A DNA stretch of 64,000 nt from Allomeiothermus silvanus DSM 9946 (GTDB lineage: Bacteria > Deinococcota > Deinococci > Deinococcales > Thermaceae). The notes beneath the pieces were generated by a model. That model ran no database searches. It saw only the letters and a list, made by a program, of their open reading frames with translations, and was not told the origin of the DNA. This document shows, one piece after another, positions 8,407 to 17,412 of the stretch (within the stretch, counting starts at the first letter, position 1; each line of letters begins with the position of its first letter). Location of the stretch: the NCBI RefSeq assembly GCF_000092125.1, contig NC_014212.1, forward strand, positions 2,376,001 to 2,440,000, read 5' to 3'. The translations under genes were made by a program, and so were the position numbers.

Positions 8407-9585
8407 TCAAACCCCCAGCTTATCGGCCTGCTGCTTCTCCACCGGCATCCCCGTTACCCCGTGAAAGCTTTCGACCTCTTCCAAGAATCGCCGAAATAAG
8501 TAGATCGAGTCGTGCGGGCCAGGGCTAGCCTCGGGGTGGTACTGCACGCTGAAGACCGGGTAGCGCACGTGGGCCATGCCCTCGAGGGTTCCGTCGTTGA
8601 GGTTGATGTGGGTGGGCTTGAACTCCTTGAGGGAATCGGGGTCCACCGCGTAGCCGTGGTTCTGGCTGGTGATCTCAACCTTGCCGGTGAGCAGGTTCTT
8701 GACCGGATGGTTGGCCCCCCGGTGGCCGAACTTCATCTTAAAGGTGCGCCCTCCCGCGGCCAGGGCCAGCATCTGGTGGCCCAAGCAGATGCCGAAGGTA
8801 GGCAAAAGGCCCATCAGCTTCCAGAGGGTGTCATGAGCGTAGCGGGGCATGGAGGGGTCGCCCGGGCCGTTAGAGACGAAGAGCCCCTGGGGCTCGAGGG
8901 CCATGATCTGCGCAGGAGTGGTCTTGCCCGGTACCACGATGGGTTCAAAGCCGAGTTCGGCCATGTACTTGACCTGGGAAAGCTTGATACCAAAGTCCAT
9001 CACCACGATGCGCCGCCCGGTCTTGAGGGTGGGGTAGGCGTAAGGTAGCGGGGTGGAGACCTCGGGGGTCATGTCGCGCCCGTCGATGTCAGTCCAGGAA
9101 CGAGCCTCAGCCTGAAGGGCCTTGAGGTCTGCCTCGTTGAAACGGTAGTCCTTACCGCCCAGCGCTGAGGCATGGGCGATCACCCCTTTGAGCACCCCGC
9201 CCTCGCGGATCTTGCGCACCAGAGCGCGGGTGTCGATACCTTCGAGCCCCGTCACCCCGTAGAACTCCATAAACTCAGCCAAGCTCTGCTGGGCTCTGGG
9301 GCCTGCCGCGTAGGGGCTGAACTCCCTGGCCACGAAGCCCCGTACCCAGGGGCGGTTCGATTCCATGTCGAAGACATTCACCCCGTAGTTGCCCTGGTGG
9401 GGATAGGTCATCACCACAATCTGCCCGTTGTAGCTGGGGTCGGTAAGGGTCTCCTGGTAACCGGTCTGGGCAGTGTTGAAAACCACCTCGCCCACGGTCT
9501 TGCCACGGCTGCCAAAGGCATAGCCGTGGTAGGTGGTGCCGTCTTCTAAGACCAAGACTGCGCGTTCCTTCATTCCAAATTCCAT
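8407..9585 (-). CDS. carA: Carbamoyl-phosphate synthase small subunit
   Basis: The glutamine amidotransferase subunit of carbamoyl-phosphate synthase, which feeds ammonia to CarB for pyrimidine and arginine synthesis. The N-terminal CPSase small-subunit domain ([19 protein letters not shown] ... NTAQTGYQE) is followed by a class I glutaminase with nucleophile Cys in FGICLGHQ (about 271) and the His/Glu pair in YHPEAS (about 354/356). Starts are possible at 9597 (TTG), 9585 (ATG) and 9573 (ATG, giving MKERAVLV); the last is closest to other family members. It lies 59 bp downstream of the HicB/nuclease gene on the same strand. carB is not in the window. Confidence 0.95.
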   Translation of the reverse strand: MEFGMKERAVLVLEDGTTYHGYAFGSRGKTVGEVVFNTAQTGYQETLTDPSYNGQIVVMTYPHQGNYGVNVFDMESNRPWVRGFVAREFSPYAAGPRAQQSLAEFMEFYGVTGLEGIDTRALVRKIREGGVLKGVIAHASALGGKDYRFNEADLKALQAEARSWTDIDGRDMTPEVSTPLPYAYPTLKTGRRIVVMDFGIKLSQVKYMAELGFEPIVVPGKTTPAQIMALEPQGLFVSNGPGDPSMPRYAHDTLWKLMGLLPTFGICLGHQMLALAAGGRTFKMKFGHRGANHPVKNLLTGKVEITSQNHGYAVDPDSLKEFKPTHINLNDGTLEGMAHVRYPVFSVQYHPEASPGPHDSIYLFRRFLEEVESFHGVTGMPVEKQQADKLGV

Positions 9586-9635
9586 ACTATGCGACAAGTT
9601 TGTATTTCTATTCGTAAGCCAATACCGTATAGCTT

Positions 9636-9649
9636 CCTAACGGGTTAGG
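9636..9649. other. Perfect 14-bp inverted repeat at a stop codon
   Basis: Arms CCTAAC and GTTAGG flank a 2-base centre. The repeat overlaps the stop codon of the nuclease gene and lies 50 bp before carA. It is too short for a terminator; a protein site or chance are both possible. Confidence 0.3.
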
Positions 9650-10763
9650 TCAACAGTTTCTCTAGCTCTCCTTCCAGCGTCTTTTCGTTGACAAAGGTAA
9701 AGCCCCACTGGTTGTGCAGTTCGTCCAAGACGGCCTCGGGAATCCCTAACAACACGTACATCACCTGCTTGGCCGGGATGCGCAGGTCCTGGGCAATGCG
9801 CTGGTGGCGCTCGAGGGCTTCATCGTAGCCACCGGTCTTGCACTCCACCAACAAGAAGCGGTTTGGGGTGCGCACCAGAAGATCCACTTCGAAGCGATCC
9901 CCATTGGGATAGACGATGCTGGGGTTGGCTAACAGGTCGTGGGGAATATTACGCCGCCTCAGGGAAAGCTGAATGACCTGTTTGGCGTAGCGCTCAAGCC
10001 AACCTCCGGTGATGAACCCCTGCATCTTCCCTTCCACGCTGAGCCGCCCATAGATACGCCGCTGTTTGGAACTATAGGTATAGCTCTTGAGCAACCCCGC
10101 CTCTTTGAGCATGGTGCAGAGCTGGGTTACCGCGCCGATATCGTTCTGGCTAGCCGAGGCCAACGAGTATTGGAACTCACCACTGCCTTTGGCGGCGGTC
10201 GCCTTGATCTTCTCGTAAAACCCACTGACCGCGGCGAAGCGTTCGCCCATGAACCCGCTGATGCGCTCGAGAGCCTTTTCTTCAGCTTCGCTGCCCCCAT
10301 TGCGGCTGAGCTGGAGTTGTAGCCCAACCTCGTTGACATATTCGGAAACCCGGGTAGAGGGGCGCTTAGGCTCCTGACGGGGCGGCTGGGGCTGAGCAGG
10401 AGAGCGGTCTACCCCATCCGCACGCCCTCCCCGCCGCAGGGCACGCACCTCCTCGAGGATGCTCTTGACGGTCTTCAAGATGACCTGTTCGGTGGGGTTG
10501 GTGCTGGGGTGGGTGGTGAGGGCGAGTTCTTGCAAAGCGGCCCCGGCGGGACCCAGTTCGGGTACGGTCTGGTGCGAAAGCAAGCTTTTGGCTAGCCACA
10601 ACTCGAGTTCTTCGCTTAGCCGCTCGCGGCACTCCTCAAAGGAACGGCCCCGCACTAGCAGTCCGCTGATCTCGGGGACAGTAGCCTCGAGGTAGCCACC
10701 CTCGCCGGGGCGGTACTGGGCGGACTTGAGGGCCAAGGCCAGGTAATCGGTGAGTAAACCCAT
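9645..10763 (-). CDS. HicB-like domain fused to a Card1/Can2-like PD-(D/E)XK nuclease
   Basis: A 372-residue protein with three parts. Residues 7-60 (YLALALKS ... GGYLEATVPEISG ... SFEECRERLSEELELWL) have the HicB antitoxin-like fold signature. Residues 90-150 are a low-complexity linker rich in Pro, Gln and Arg. Residues 195-372 resemble the C-terminal half of Card1/Can2 (DUF1887): a winged-helix-like block, then GGWLERY (E257), FEVDLLV (D294) and LLVECKTGG (E307, K309), forming a PD-(D/E)XK centre. No CARF ring-nucleotide sensor is recognisable; the HicB-like domain occupies that position. No CRISPR or cas gene is nearby. A DNA- or RNA-cleaving role is inferred. Confidence 0.72.
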   Translation of the reverse strand: MGLLTDYLALALKSAQYRPGEGGYLEATVPEISGLLVRGRSFEECRERLSEELELWLAKSLLSHQTVPELGPAGAALQELALTTHPSTNPTEQVILKTVKSILEEVRALRRGGRADGVDRSPAQPQPPRQEPKRPSTRVSEYVNEVGLQLQLSRNGGSEAEEKALERISGFMGERFAAVSGFYEKIKATAAKGSGEFQYSLASASQNDIGAVTQLCTMLKEAGLLKSYTYSSKQRRIYGRLSVEGKMQGFITGGWLERYAKQVIQLSLRRRNIPHDLLANPSIVYPNGDRFEVDLLVRTPNRFLLVECKTGGYDEALERHQRIAQDLRIPAKQVMYVLLGIPEAVLDELHNQWGFTFVNEKTLEGELEKLLT

Positions 10764-10808
10764 GTCGTCTAAAGTTTACCCCTATAGCTCAAGCCAGATC
10801 CCACAAGG

Positions 10809-11351
10809 CTACGGACGAGCCCTCATGTAGGCGTGTTGCGGGTCGAGCACCTTGGTCACACCGATCTCGCGGCAGTTGTCGTAGAAGGGGCAACGGTTGC
10901 ATTCGCTCCAGACCTTGGGTGGCAGCTTCTCCCGGGTGGTGACGCTATAGCCGAGGGACTCAAAAAACCTAACCTGCAAAGTCCAGGCGAAGATCTGCGG
11001 CACCCCCAGGTCACGGGCCTCACGTTCAGCGGCCAAGGCCAGCCAGCGCCCCAGCCCCTGCCCCTGGCGGTCCGGGTGAACCGCCAGCCCCCGCACCTCA
11101 GCGATGTCGTGCCAGAGGAGGTGCAAAGCCCCAGAGCCGACGATGTAGCCGTCTTCGTCCTCCAATACGAAAAAGTCCCGCAGGTTCTCGTAGAGGTGGT
11201 CGTGGCTACGCACCAGCATCAGCCCGCGTTCAGCCCAATACTTTATGAGCGTATAAATTTGCTCCACGTCGCGCATCTTGGCCTTGCGCAACTCGGTATT
11301 GGCATCGAAGCGTACTTTGGGCAAAAAGGTGGTTCCTATCTCCAGGGTCAC
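10809..11351 (-). CDS. GNAT N-acetyltransferase, probably N-acetylglutamate synthase
   Basis: The start is chosen as GTG at 11349-11351 because GAGGAGGG precedes it by 8 bases; a longer frame to 11423 would overlap argH. The 180-residue product has a GNAT core (VRGLAVHPDRQGQGLGRWL, the acetyl-CoA loop) and a C-terminal cysteine-rich segment (SECNRCPFYDNCRE). It is the last gene of argG-GNAT-argH, and short GNAT-type N-acetylglutamate synthases are known next to argH in several phyla. It therefore probably acetylates glutamate in the first step of arginine synthesis. The Cys motif could bind a metal, which is inference. Confidence 0.8.
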   Translation of the reverse strand: MTLEIGTTFLPKVRFDANTELRKAKMRDVEQIYTLIKYWAERGLMLVRSHDHLYENLRDFFVLEDEDGYIVGSGALHLLWHDIAEVRGLAVHPDRQGQGLGRWLALAAEREARDLGVPQIFAWTLQVRFFESLGYSVTTREKLPPKVWSECNRCPFYDNCREIGVTKVLDPQHAYMRARP

Positions 11352-11391
11352 TGCTGCTTCCCTCCTCGTTGGGCGGACACGAGGTTCGCCC

Positions 11392-12786
11392 TTACCAACC
11401 GATTTCCTTTTTAGCGACTTCAATGGCTTCCCTGACCCGAAGGGGCGCAGTACCGCCCTGGGAATTTCGTCGGTGGATGGCGGTCTCGAGCCGGGTAAGT
11501 TCTAAGGCATCCGCCTCGAATAAAGCATGAAAACCCTGAAGGTCTTGCAGGGTTAGATCCCGCAACTCTTTCCCCCCTTCGATGCAGTAGCGCACGATTT
11601 GCCCCACTACATGGTGGGCTTCGCGGAAGGGCAGGCCTTTGTGCGCCAGGTAATCGGCCAGCTCGGTAGCGAGCGAGAAACCCGACTCAGCCGCCTTAGC
11701 CATCGGCTCCGGTCGCCATACCAACCCAGGCAACATCGCCGTCAAAAGCCTTAGCGAAGCGCGGTAGGTATCCACCGCATCGAAGAGGGGTTCCTTGTCC
11801 TCCTGAAAGTCCTTATTGTAGGCTAGCGGAAGCCCTTTCACCACCGTTGCCAGCCCCACGAAACTGCCCACTACCCGGCCCGCCTTGCCCCGGATCAGCT
11901 CGGCGATATCGGCGTTTTTCTTTTGTGGCATGATCGAAGACCCGGTACTGAAGGCATCCGGCAGCACCGCGAAGCCAAACTCAAAGGAGGTATAGAGGAT
12001 GATCTCCTCGGCCATACGCGAAAGCGTCAGCTGCCCGATGGCCAAAGCCGCCAAGGCCTCGAGCACGAAGTCCCGCGAGCCCACTGCATCCAACGAGTTC
12101 CGCATGGGCCTGGTGAAGCCGAGCTGCCGGGCGGTGAACTCGCGGTCGATAGGGAAACCCGTCCCGGCCAGGGCCGCCGCCCCCAAGGGGGACTCGTTCA
12201 GCCGCCTTTGGGCGTCTTGGATACGTCCAGCGTCGCGGGTGAGCATCTCGTAGTAAGCCAAAAACCAGTGCGATAGCAACACCGGCATGGCTCGCTGAAG
12301 ATGGGTATAGCCGGGCAGGATCAGGGGCGGGTCCACGTACTTTTCCGCCTGGCTGACCAGGACTTTTCGCAGGGCCTCGAGCTCCGCCAGCGTCCCCGTC
12401 AGCTCGCCGCGGAGCCATAACCTGAGGTCGGTAGCCACCTGGTCGTTGCGGCTCCTGGCGGTGTGAAGCTTCCCGCCCACGGGCCCCACCAACTCCGTCA
12501 GGCGGGTCTCCACGTTCATATGCACGTCCTCGAGTTCCTCTCGCCAGACGAACTTGCCACAGAGGATTTCCTCGCGCACCTGCATGAGCCCCTGGCGCAG
12601 GGTTTCGCCTTCCTCTGGGCTGATGATTCCCTGCTGGGCCAGCATCGCAGCGTGCGCTAAGGATCCTTCGATGTCCACCAGCGCCAATCTCTGATCGAAG
12701 CGCCAGGAGGCGTTGAACTCCTGAGCCAGCTGGTTGGGAGCTTCGGAAAAACGGCCTCCCCAGGTGCGTTGGGTCTCTTGACTCAC
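11392..12786 (-). CDS. argH: Argininosuccinate lyase
   Basis: A fumarase/aspartase-superfamily enzyme of 464 residues that cleaves argininosuccinate to arginine and fumarate. The opening [11 protein letters not shown] and the superfamily signature [12 protein letters not shown] are both present, as is the [10 protein letters not shown] segment with its conserved His-Thr-Ala-Arg-Ser-Arg context. Its ATG overlaps the stop of the GNAT gene upstream by 4 bases, indicating translational coupling in the arg operon. Confidence 0.97.
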   Translation of the reverse strand: MSQETQRTWGGRFSEAPNQLAQEFNASWRFDQRLALVDIEGSLAHAAMLAQQGIISPEEGETLRQGLMQVREEILCGKFVWREELEDVHMNVETRLTELVGPVGGKLHTARSRNDQVATDLRLWLRGELTGTLAELEALRKVLVSQAEKYVDPPLILPGYTHLQRAMPVLLSHWFLAYYEMLTRDAGRIQDAQRRLNESPLGAAALAGTGFPIDREFTARQLGFTRPMRNSLDAVGSRDFVLEALAALAIGQLTLSRMAEEIILYTSFEFGFAVLPDAFSTGSSIMPQKKNADIAELIRGKAGRVVGSFVGLATVVKGLPLAYNKDFQEDKEPLFDAVDTYRASLRLLTAMLPGLVWRPEPMAKAAESGFSLATELADYLAHKGLPFREAHHVVGQIVRYCIEGGKELRDLTLQDLQGFHALFEADALELTRLETAIHRRNSQGGTAPLRVREAIEVAKKEIGW

Positions 12787-13265
12787 AGGTGTACCTCGAG
12801 ATTTTTATGCAACACGAAAGGCGGCGGGGTGAGTGGGTTGGCCGCGCTGTACACCAGCCGCGGGTTTAGCGTGTAGCCGAGCGAGCTATACCACTCGACG
12901 AGGCGGTATTGGTCGTGCCGGACGGCCAGACGCAGTTCGTTCAGTCCGAGGGCCTGCGCCTTTTCTTCCAATACTCCTATCAGCTTTGGTCCCCAGCCTT
13001 GCTTGCGGTGTTCCGCGAGTACGCCCAGCTTCTTGATCTCCCCTACCCCCCGCTCGAACGGGTGGGGAACCAGGCGCACCGTGGCGATAATCTTCCCCTC
13101 CCGCTCGACCACCCAGCCGTAGCCTTTCTCGAGGTCGGCCCGCACCTTCTCTGCTGTCTCCTGGTGACCGCTCGAGTCGGGCGCAACCTTTCCGGCCCAG
13201 GCGGTACGGATCATCTGGGCGATGGCTGAGGCGTCCTCGAGTTGGGCTAAGCGAATGTGGGCCAC
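12783..13265 (-). CDS. GNAT-family N-acetyltransferase in the arg operon
   Basis: The start is chosen as GTG at 13263-13265 ([12 protein letters not shown]), with GGGAG 8 bases upstream, leaving a 22-bp gap after argG; the longer frame to 13313 would overlap argG. The product of about 160 residues has a GNAT fold with the acetyl-CoA loop [19 protein letters not shown]. It sits between argG and argH with a 4-base overlap to argH. A link to arginine metabolism is likely from context, but the acceptor is unknown. Two different GNAT genes in one arg operon suggests distinct roles. Confidence 0.78.
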   Translation of the reverse strand: MAHIRLAQLEDASAIAQMIRTAWAGKVAPDSSGHQETAEKVRADLEKGYGWVVEREGKIIATVRLVPHPFERGVGEIKKLGVLAEHRKQGWGPKLIGVLEEKAQALGLNELRLAVRHDQYRLVEWYSSLGYTLNPRLVYSAANPLTPPPFVLHKNLEVHL

Positions 13266-13287
13266 CTGGTTATCTCCCGCCGGTCGC

Positions 13288-14481
13288 CTAATCCTTTGGC
13301 TGGGCCTTGGCACGCACCCTCAGCCGTAGGGAGTTCAGCTTAATGAAGCCATCGGCGTCGGCCTGGTTGTACCCCCCTTTCTCGTCAAAGCTGACCAGGC
13401 TTTTATCGTAGAGGCTGATGGGAGACTTGCGCCCGGCGACGATCACGTTGCCCTTGTAGAGCTTGAGCCGCGCGGTGCCGGTAACGGTCTTCGCCACGTG
13501 ATCAAAGTACGCCTGCAGGGCTTCCCGCTCGGGGGCAAACCAGAAGCCGTTGTAGACCAACTCGGCGTACTTGATGGCCAATTGGTCGCGCTGGTGCAGC
13601 ACCTCGCGGTCTAAGGTGAGGCTTTCCACCGCACGGCGGGCGTGATATAGCAGCGTCCCGCCGGGGGTTTCGTACACCCCCCTAGATTTCATGCCTACAA
13701 AGCGGTTTTCCACCAGGTCTACCCGGCCCACCGCATTACGGCCCCCGATCTCGTTGAGCCGGGTCAGCAAGGCCGCCGGGGAAAGGCGCTCCCCGTTGAC
13801 CGCCACCGGGTCACCCTCCACGAAATCTACTTCGACATACTCGTATTGGTCGGGAGCTTTTTCGGGATCAAGGGTGAGGCGGAACATCCCCGCCGGGGGT
13901 TCGTTCCAGGGGTCTTCCAGCACACCCCCCTCATAGGAGATGTGCAGCAGGTTGGCGTCCATGGAGTAGGGCTTCTCGATGGTCACGGGGATAGGGATCC
14001 CGTGCTGGGCAGCGTACGCGATCATCTCGCTGCGGCCCACGAAGCTCCACTCCCGCCAGGGGGCGATCACCTTGATGGAGGGCTCGAGGGCGTAGGCGGT
14101 GAGTTCGAAGCGCACCTGGTCGTTGCCCTTACCGGTAGCCCCGTGTGCGATGGCCTCGGCTCCCTCTTCCTGGGCGATGCGCACCAGGTGCTTGGCGATG
14201 AGGGGGCGGGCGATGGAGGTACCCAGCAGGTAGTAGCCTTCATACAAGGCTCCTGAGCGGAACATGGGAAAGACGAAGTCCGCTACAAACTCCTCACGCA
14301 AGTCTAGGGCATAGGCCTTGGAAGCCCCGGTTCTGAGGGCCTTGAGCCTGGCCTCCTCGACCTCCTCACCTTGCCCGATGTCAGCGGTAAAGCAGATTAC
14401 TTCAGCGTTGTAATTTTCGATCAACCATTTCAAGATGATGCTGGTATCCAGCCCGCCCGAGTATGCCAGTACGATCTTCAC
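13288..14481 (-). CDS. argG: Argininosuccinate synthase
   Basis: ATP-dependent ligation of citrulline and aspartate to argininosuccinate. At 397 residues it is the usual length for the short bacterial type. The ATP-pyrophosphatase P-loop AYSGGLDTS opens the protein, and [13 protein letters not shown] and NGFWFAPE are further family signatures. The start is GTG at 14479-14481 with GGAGG 8 bases upstream. It is the first gene of the arg operon, and its promoter lies 146 bp upstream behind a structured leader. Confidence 0.97.
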   Translation of the reverse strand: MKIVLAYSGGLDTSIILKWLIENYNAEVICFTADIGQGEEVEEARLKALRTGASKAYALDLREEFVADFVFPMFRSGALYEGYYLLGTSIARPLIAKHLVRIAQEEGAEAIAHGATGKGNDQVRFELTAYALEPSIKVIAPWREWSFVGRSEMIAYAAQHGIPIPVTIEKPYSMDANLLHISYEGGVLEDPWNEPPAGMFRLTLDPEKAPDQYEYVEVDFVEGDPVAVNGERLSPAALLTRLNEIGGRNAVGRVDLVENRFVGMKSRGVYETPGGTLLYHARRAVESLTLDREVLHQRDQLAIKYAELVYNGFWFAPEREALQAYFDHVAKTVTGTARLKLYKGNVIVAGRKSPISLYDKSLVSFDEKGGYNQADADGFIKLNSLRLRVRAKAQPKD

Positions 14482-14620
14482 GCTCTTTCCTCCGTAGGGC
14501 TTCGCCCTATGCAGATTTTGGGCGGGGACTCTCCCCGCCCATTCCCTTATACGCTTCGGCCATCGTCCCCTTGCGCCCAGCGGCGCTTCTTATGGTGGTG
14601 GGGTCGTCGCCTTAACATGC
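14482..14620 (-). promoter_or_regulatory. Structured 5' leader of argG
   Basis: Between the promoter and the argG start the transcript contains two strong hairpins. One has 10-bp perfect arms at 14519-14528 and 14532-14541 (GC-rich, 3-base loop). The second, with arms TAGGGC and GCCCTA at 14495-14500 and 14504-14509, ends immediately before the ribosome-binding site. No T-tract follows the large hairpin on the minus strand. This could be an attenuator, a stability element or a site that limits ribosome access. Confidence 0.45.
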
Positions 14621-14636
14621 TGCATAAGTATACGCA
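14621..14636. promoter_or_regulatory. Candidate arginine-repressor operator
   Basis: An imperfect palindrome, TGCGTATACTTATGCA on the minus strand, covers the -10 of the argG promoter. It resembles ARG boxes (an AT-rich core flanked by TGC/GCA), and the position would block polymerase. ArgR is known in Thermus; binding here is inferred. Confidence 0.45.
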
Positions 14637-14655
14637 CACTCGGGCAGGGGGTCAA
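14627..14655 (-). promoter_or_regulatory. argG operon promoter
   Basis: On the minus strand, TTGACC (14650-14655), a 17-base spacer and TATACT (14627-14632) form a near-consensus housekeeping promoter. The start of transcription would be near 14620. Confidence 0.75.
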
Positions 14656-14662
14656 GGGGCAT

Positions 14663-14668
14663 TAGGCT
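14663..14668 (+). promoter_or_regulatory. Possible leaderless -10 of plsY (TAGGCT)
   Basis: TAGGCT lies 6 bases before the plsY ATG at 14675. An AGGAG in the same gap could instead be a ribosome-binding site. Confidence 0.3.
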
Positions 14669-14755
14669 AGGAGCATGGGTCTACTGTACGCTGCGCTGGC
14701 CGGTTACTTTTTCGGGAGCCTGCCCTTTGCTTACTGGTTTGGGATTTTGCAACAT

Positions 14756-15847
14756 TAGGAGTTACGCAGTTGCAGTTGACTGGACATTCTTCTGTGTGCT
14801 AGGAGGAGAGTGCTTAGCCAAGCTTCTCCAAAGGGGGTGATGCCCATGAACCCACCGAAGTGCGATGACCTGGACTACATCCACTTTCTCATCGCCGCTC
14901 AGCGGGTCTTCACCTGTACCGAGGCCGCTCGCTGTAGTCCAAAGGAGAAGAGCCCTCCCGCCCATGATGCCTTTACCCGCCTGCTGCAAAGACAGCCGCC
15001 CGACACGGCGGCGCTGTGGCAGGAGGCCAAGGCCTTCGTGAAGCTCAGGGAGGGGCTGCTGATCCTGGACGACACCACCCTGGATAAGCCCTACGCTCGG
15101 GACATGGATCTGGTGAGTTACCACTGGAGCGGCAAACACCAAAGGGTGGTTAGGGGCATCGCCCTCATGACCCTGCTGTGGACGGAGGGGCAGGCCCTGA
15201 TCCCCTGCGACTTTCGGGTCTACGACAAGCCCCAGGATGGGAAGAGCAAAAACGACCACTTTCAGACCATGCTCCAGAAAGCGAAGGAGCGGGGGTTTCA
15301 GCCGGAATATGTCCTGATGGACAGCTGGTATGCCAGCTTGGAGAACCTCAAGGCCATAGTCAGCTTTGGCTGGCGGTTTCTGACGCGGCTGAAGGGCAAC
15401 CGCCTGGTCAACCCGGAGGGGAAGGGAAATGTACCCATCCGTGAGGTGGAAATCCCTGGGGAGGGGAGGGTGGTTCATCTTCGGGGTTTTGGGTTCGTGA
15501 GGGTGTTCCGAACGCTCTCCAAGGACGGGGAGGCGGAGTACTGGGCCACGAACCATCTGGGGATGAGCGAAGAGAAGCGGGCGGAGTTAGAGCGGCAAGG
15601 ATGGGGGATCGAAGTGTACCATCGGGGGCTCAAGCAGTGCTGTGGGGTGGAGCGGGCCCAGGTGAGGAAGGCGGTCTCCATCCTGCGGCACCTCCTCCTG
15701 GCTTTGCGGGCCTTCCTCCGGCTGGAGGTCTACCGGCTGCGCAGGGGGGTGAGCTGGTACGAGGCCAAGGCGTCCATTGTTCGCGAGGCAATACGAAGTT
15801 ATCTCGCCCATCCCCTCCACATCCTTCAGCCAACTGCGTAAGTCCTA
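14756..15847 (+). mobile_element. IS701-family insertion sequence in plsY
   Basis: The 1092-bp element has 17-bp terminal inverted repeats, TAGGA(G/C)TTACGCAGTTG, with one mismatch between ends (14756-14772 and 15831-15847). A 5-bp target duplication, aacat, is at 14751-14755 and 15848-15852. It holds one transposase gene, and both ends and the duplication are intact, so the insertion looks young. The family assignment rests on transposase resemblance from memory. Confidence 0.9.
14846..15841 (+). CDS. IS701-type DDE transposase
   Basis: About 331 residues from ATG 14846 (MNPPKCDDLDYIHFLIAAQ), chosen because GGGGGTG precedes it at good spacing; starts at 14810 (GTG) or 14840 are possible. 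The DDE core shows Asp in LLILDDTTLDKPYA, Asp in YVLMDSWYASLENL, and Glu in the helix WGIEVYHRGLKQCCGVE. The TAA stop lies inside the right terminal repeat. It appears intact and is probably active. Confidence 0.88.
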   Translation: MNPPKCDDLDYIHFLIAAQRVFTCTEAARCSPKEKSPPAHDAFTRLLQRQPPDTAALWQEAKAFVKLREGLLILDDTTLDKPYARDMDLVSYHWSGKHQRVVRGIALMTLLWTEGQALIPCDFRVYDKPQDGKSKNDHFQTMLQKAKERGFQPEYVLMDSWYASLENLKAIVSFGWRFLTRLKGNRLVNPEGKGNVPIREVEIPGEGRVVHLRGFGFVRVFRTLSKDGEAEYWATNHLGMSEEKRAELERQGWGIEVYHRGLKQCCGVERAQVRKAVSILRHLLLALRAFLRLEVYRLRRGVSWYEAKASIVREAIRSYLAHPLHILQPTA

Positions 15848-16356
15848 AACATAAAAACCTGCTCGAGGACGGCTCAGGTAACGTCGGGACCACCAACGCC
15901 TGGCGGGTGCTGGGGCCAGTCCCCGGCACAATGGTGCTCGTATTAGACGTAAGCAAGGGCATCCTAGCCGTGGCGTTGGGAGAGTTTCTGGCCAAAGATG
16001 CCACCGGAGGGCTACTGGCCGGGGCACTTGCGGTGTGGGGGCACTGCTACTCGATATGGCTGCTGGGCAAAGGCGGAAAGGGCATCGCCACCGCCGTAGG
16101 GGTACTATTTGCCGTTCAGCCGGTGATGCTGCTCATCGCCCTGGCAGCTTTCGCCGGGCTTACGCTCTTGAGCCGAAGCCGCTACCGTGCGGCTACTCTG
16201 GTTGCTCTGGCCTTACCGCTGGTGTGTGTGGCCGTTGTGCCCGTGGCTACTTATTTGTGGTTCGGCTTCGGGGTAGGGATCCCGGTAGCCATCAAGAACC
16301 TGCCGGACTGGAACCGAGCTTAGCGCGCCGCGTAGCCTCTTGGCTTTTCACCTTAC

Positions 16357-17412
16357 TCACGCTTCCCGTGGGGTACTCAAAACCGCCCGGTTACGCCCCT
16401 GGCGCTTGGCCGCATATAAAGCCTCATCGGCTCGACGCAGCAAATCCGCCTGGGATTCCCCCGGCTGGTGCACCGCCACCCCTAGGCTCACCGTCACCCT
16501 CCCGACCCCAGGAAAAGGCCGCGAGTGCATCCGGTTTTGCAAGCGCTCGACCAAAACCAGCGCTTGCCCCGCCTCGGCAGACTCCAAAATCATCAAGAAC
16601 TCCTCTCCACCCCACCGGCCCACCGCGTCTCCTTCGCGCAGCGCATCGCGTAAGCGCACCCCTACTTCGATTAGGACATCATCCCCCACCGCGTGGCCGA
16701 AACGGTCGTTGATGGATTTAAAGTGGTCGATATCCGCCAGCACCACTGCGATAGGCCGCTGAGCAGCCAGACGGTCCTCGAGCGCCCGTGTAGCCCCCAA
16801 CCGATTGAGCAGCCCGGTGAGCCCGTCGGTGTGGGCTAGAAGGTGCAGTTCCCTGGCCCGCTGATGGGCTAGAGCCAGCCGATCCTTAGCGTTGGAAAAA
16901 ACGTAGAGCAAAGCCGCCATCGCCGCCAACCGCACGATATCCCGCAACCAAGCTAGAAACTCGGCTTGGTGTCGCCCTTGATAAAGGTCGGGTATCAACC
17001 GCGCAGCACCTAGCACAGCAGCGATCAGTACCAGCAAAACGCTGTAACGCAGGCCAGCCCGAGAGTCGGAAGTCAGGTAGAACAGAATCATCAAAAACGC
17101 GAAAACCCAGGCGGTAGCTCCGATCTCAGCCCAGACCCCCCTGAGATCACCAACAAAAGCGAAGTAATAAGCGTACTTGCTGAGAAAAAGAAGTCCGATC
17201 CCCAGGATGGCCTGCCGCTCGATACGGGCTACCGGGAGTTTTCGGGTGAGCAGCGCCCATAACCAGAACAAGCTGAGGGCTGAGAAAAAAGGATACGTCC
17301 AACGTACGAAAGGATCCTGGGCTTGCTGAAAGGCCCAGATCACCGGCAAGGAGGCCACCCCTACCAGCAACCCTGCGGTATATACCCGGTACCTCAGACG
17401 TTCATCGCTCAT
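16357..17412 (-). CDS. Membrane-bound diguanylate cyclase (GGDEF)
   Basis: About 351 residues. Five or six N-terminal hydrophobic segments (roughly residues 10-190) form a membrane sensor of unrecognised type, followed by a GGDEF domain. The signature RWGGEEF is intact, and the inhibitory I-site RxxD (REGD) lies five residues before it, so the enzyme should be active and feedback-controlled by cyclic-di-GMP. The start ATGAGCGATGA at 17412 overlaps the hisD stop by 11 bases, so it is probably co-transcribed with hisD; a longer start at 17445 is possible. The gene ends 33 bp from the convergent plsY remnant. Confidence 0.9.
   Translation of the reverse strand: MSDERLRYRVYTAGLLVGVASLPVIWAFQQAQDPFVRWTYPFFSALSLFWLWALLTRKLPVARIERQAILGIGLLFLSKYAYYFAFVGDLRGVWAEIGATAWVFAFLMILFYLTSDSRAGLRYSVLLVLIAAVLGAARLIPDLYQGRHQAEFLAWLRDIVRLAAMAALLYVFSNAKDRLALAHQRARELHLLAHTDGLTGLLNRLGATRALEDRLAAQRPIAVVLADIDHFKSINDRFGHAVGDDVLIEVGVRLRDALREGDAVGRWGGEEFLMILESAEAGQALVLVERLQNRMHSRPFPGVGRVTVSLGVAVHQPGESQADLLRRADEALYAAKRQGRNRAVLSTPREA

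Larger units (their letters stand above)
14675..16323 (+). pseudogene. plsY: plsY, split by an IS701-family element
   Basis: A glycerol-3-phosphate acyltransferase gene broken after codon 27. The 5' part (14675-14755) encodes MGLLYAALAGYFFGSLPFAY and stops at a TAG supplied by the IS end. The 3' part (15853-16323) continues exactly in frame with KNLLEDGSGNVGTTNAWRVLG, the PlsY SGNxGxTN signature, and then the rest of the multi-pass membrane enzyme. Removing the IS and one copy of its 5-bp target duplication restores a 183-codon gene. PlsY makes lysophosphatidic acid from acyl-phosphate, so a second functional copy elsewhere is expected. Confidence 0.9.

Noticed and set aside
7827-8528. 233-residue open frame on the plus strand
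   Set aside because: Out-of-frame shadow of the DUF418 gene; arginine- and alanine-rich translation typical of a wrong frame.
14519-14541. Intrinsic terminator in the argG leader
   Set aside because: The hairpin is strong, but no T-tract follows it on the argG strand, so a simple terminator is not supported; kept as leader structure.
14762-15556. 264-residue open frame on the minus strand
   Set aside because: Antisense to the IS701 transposase; no second IS gene is expected.
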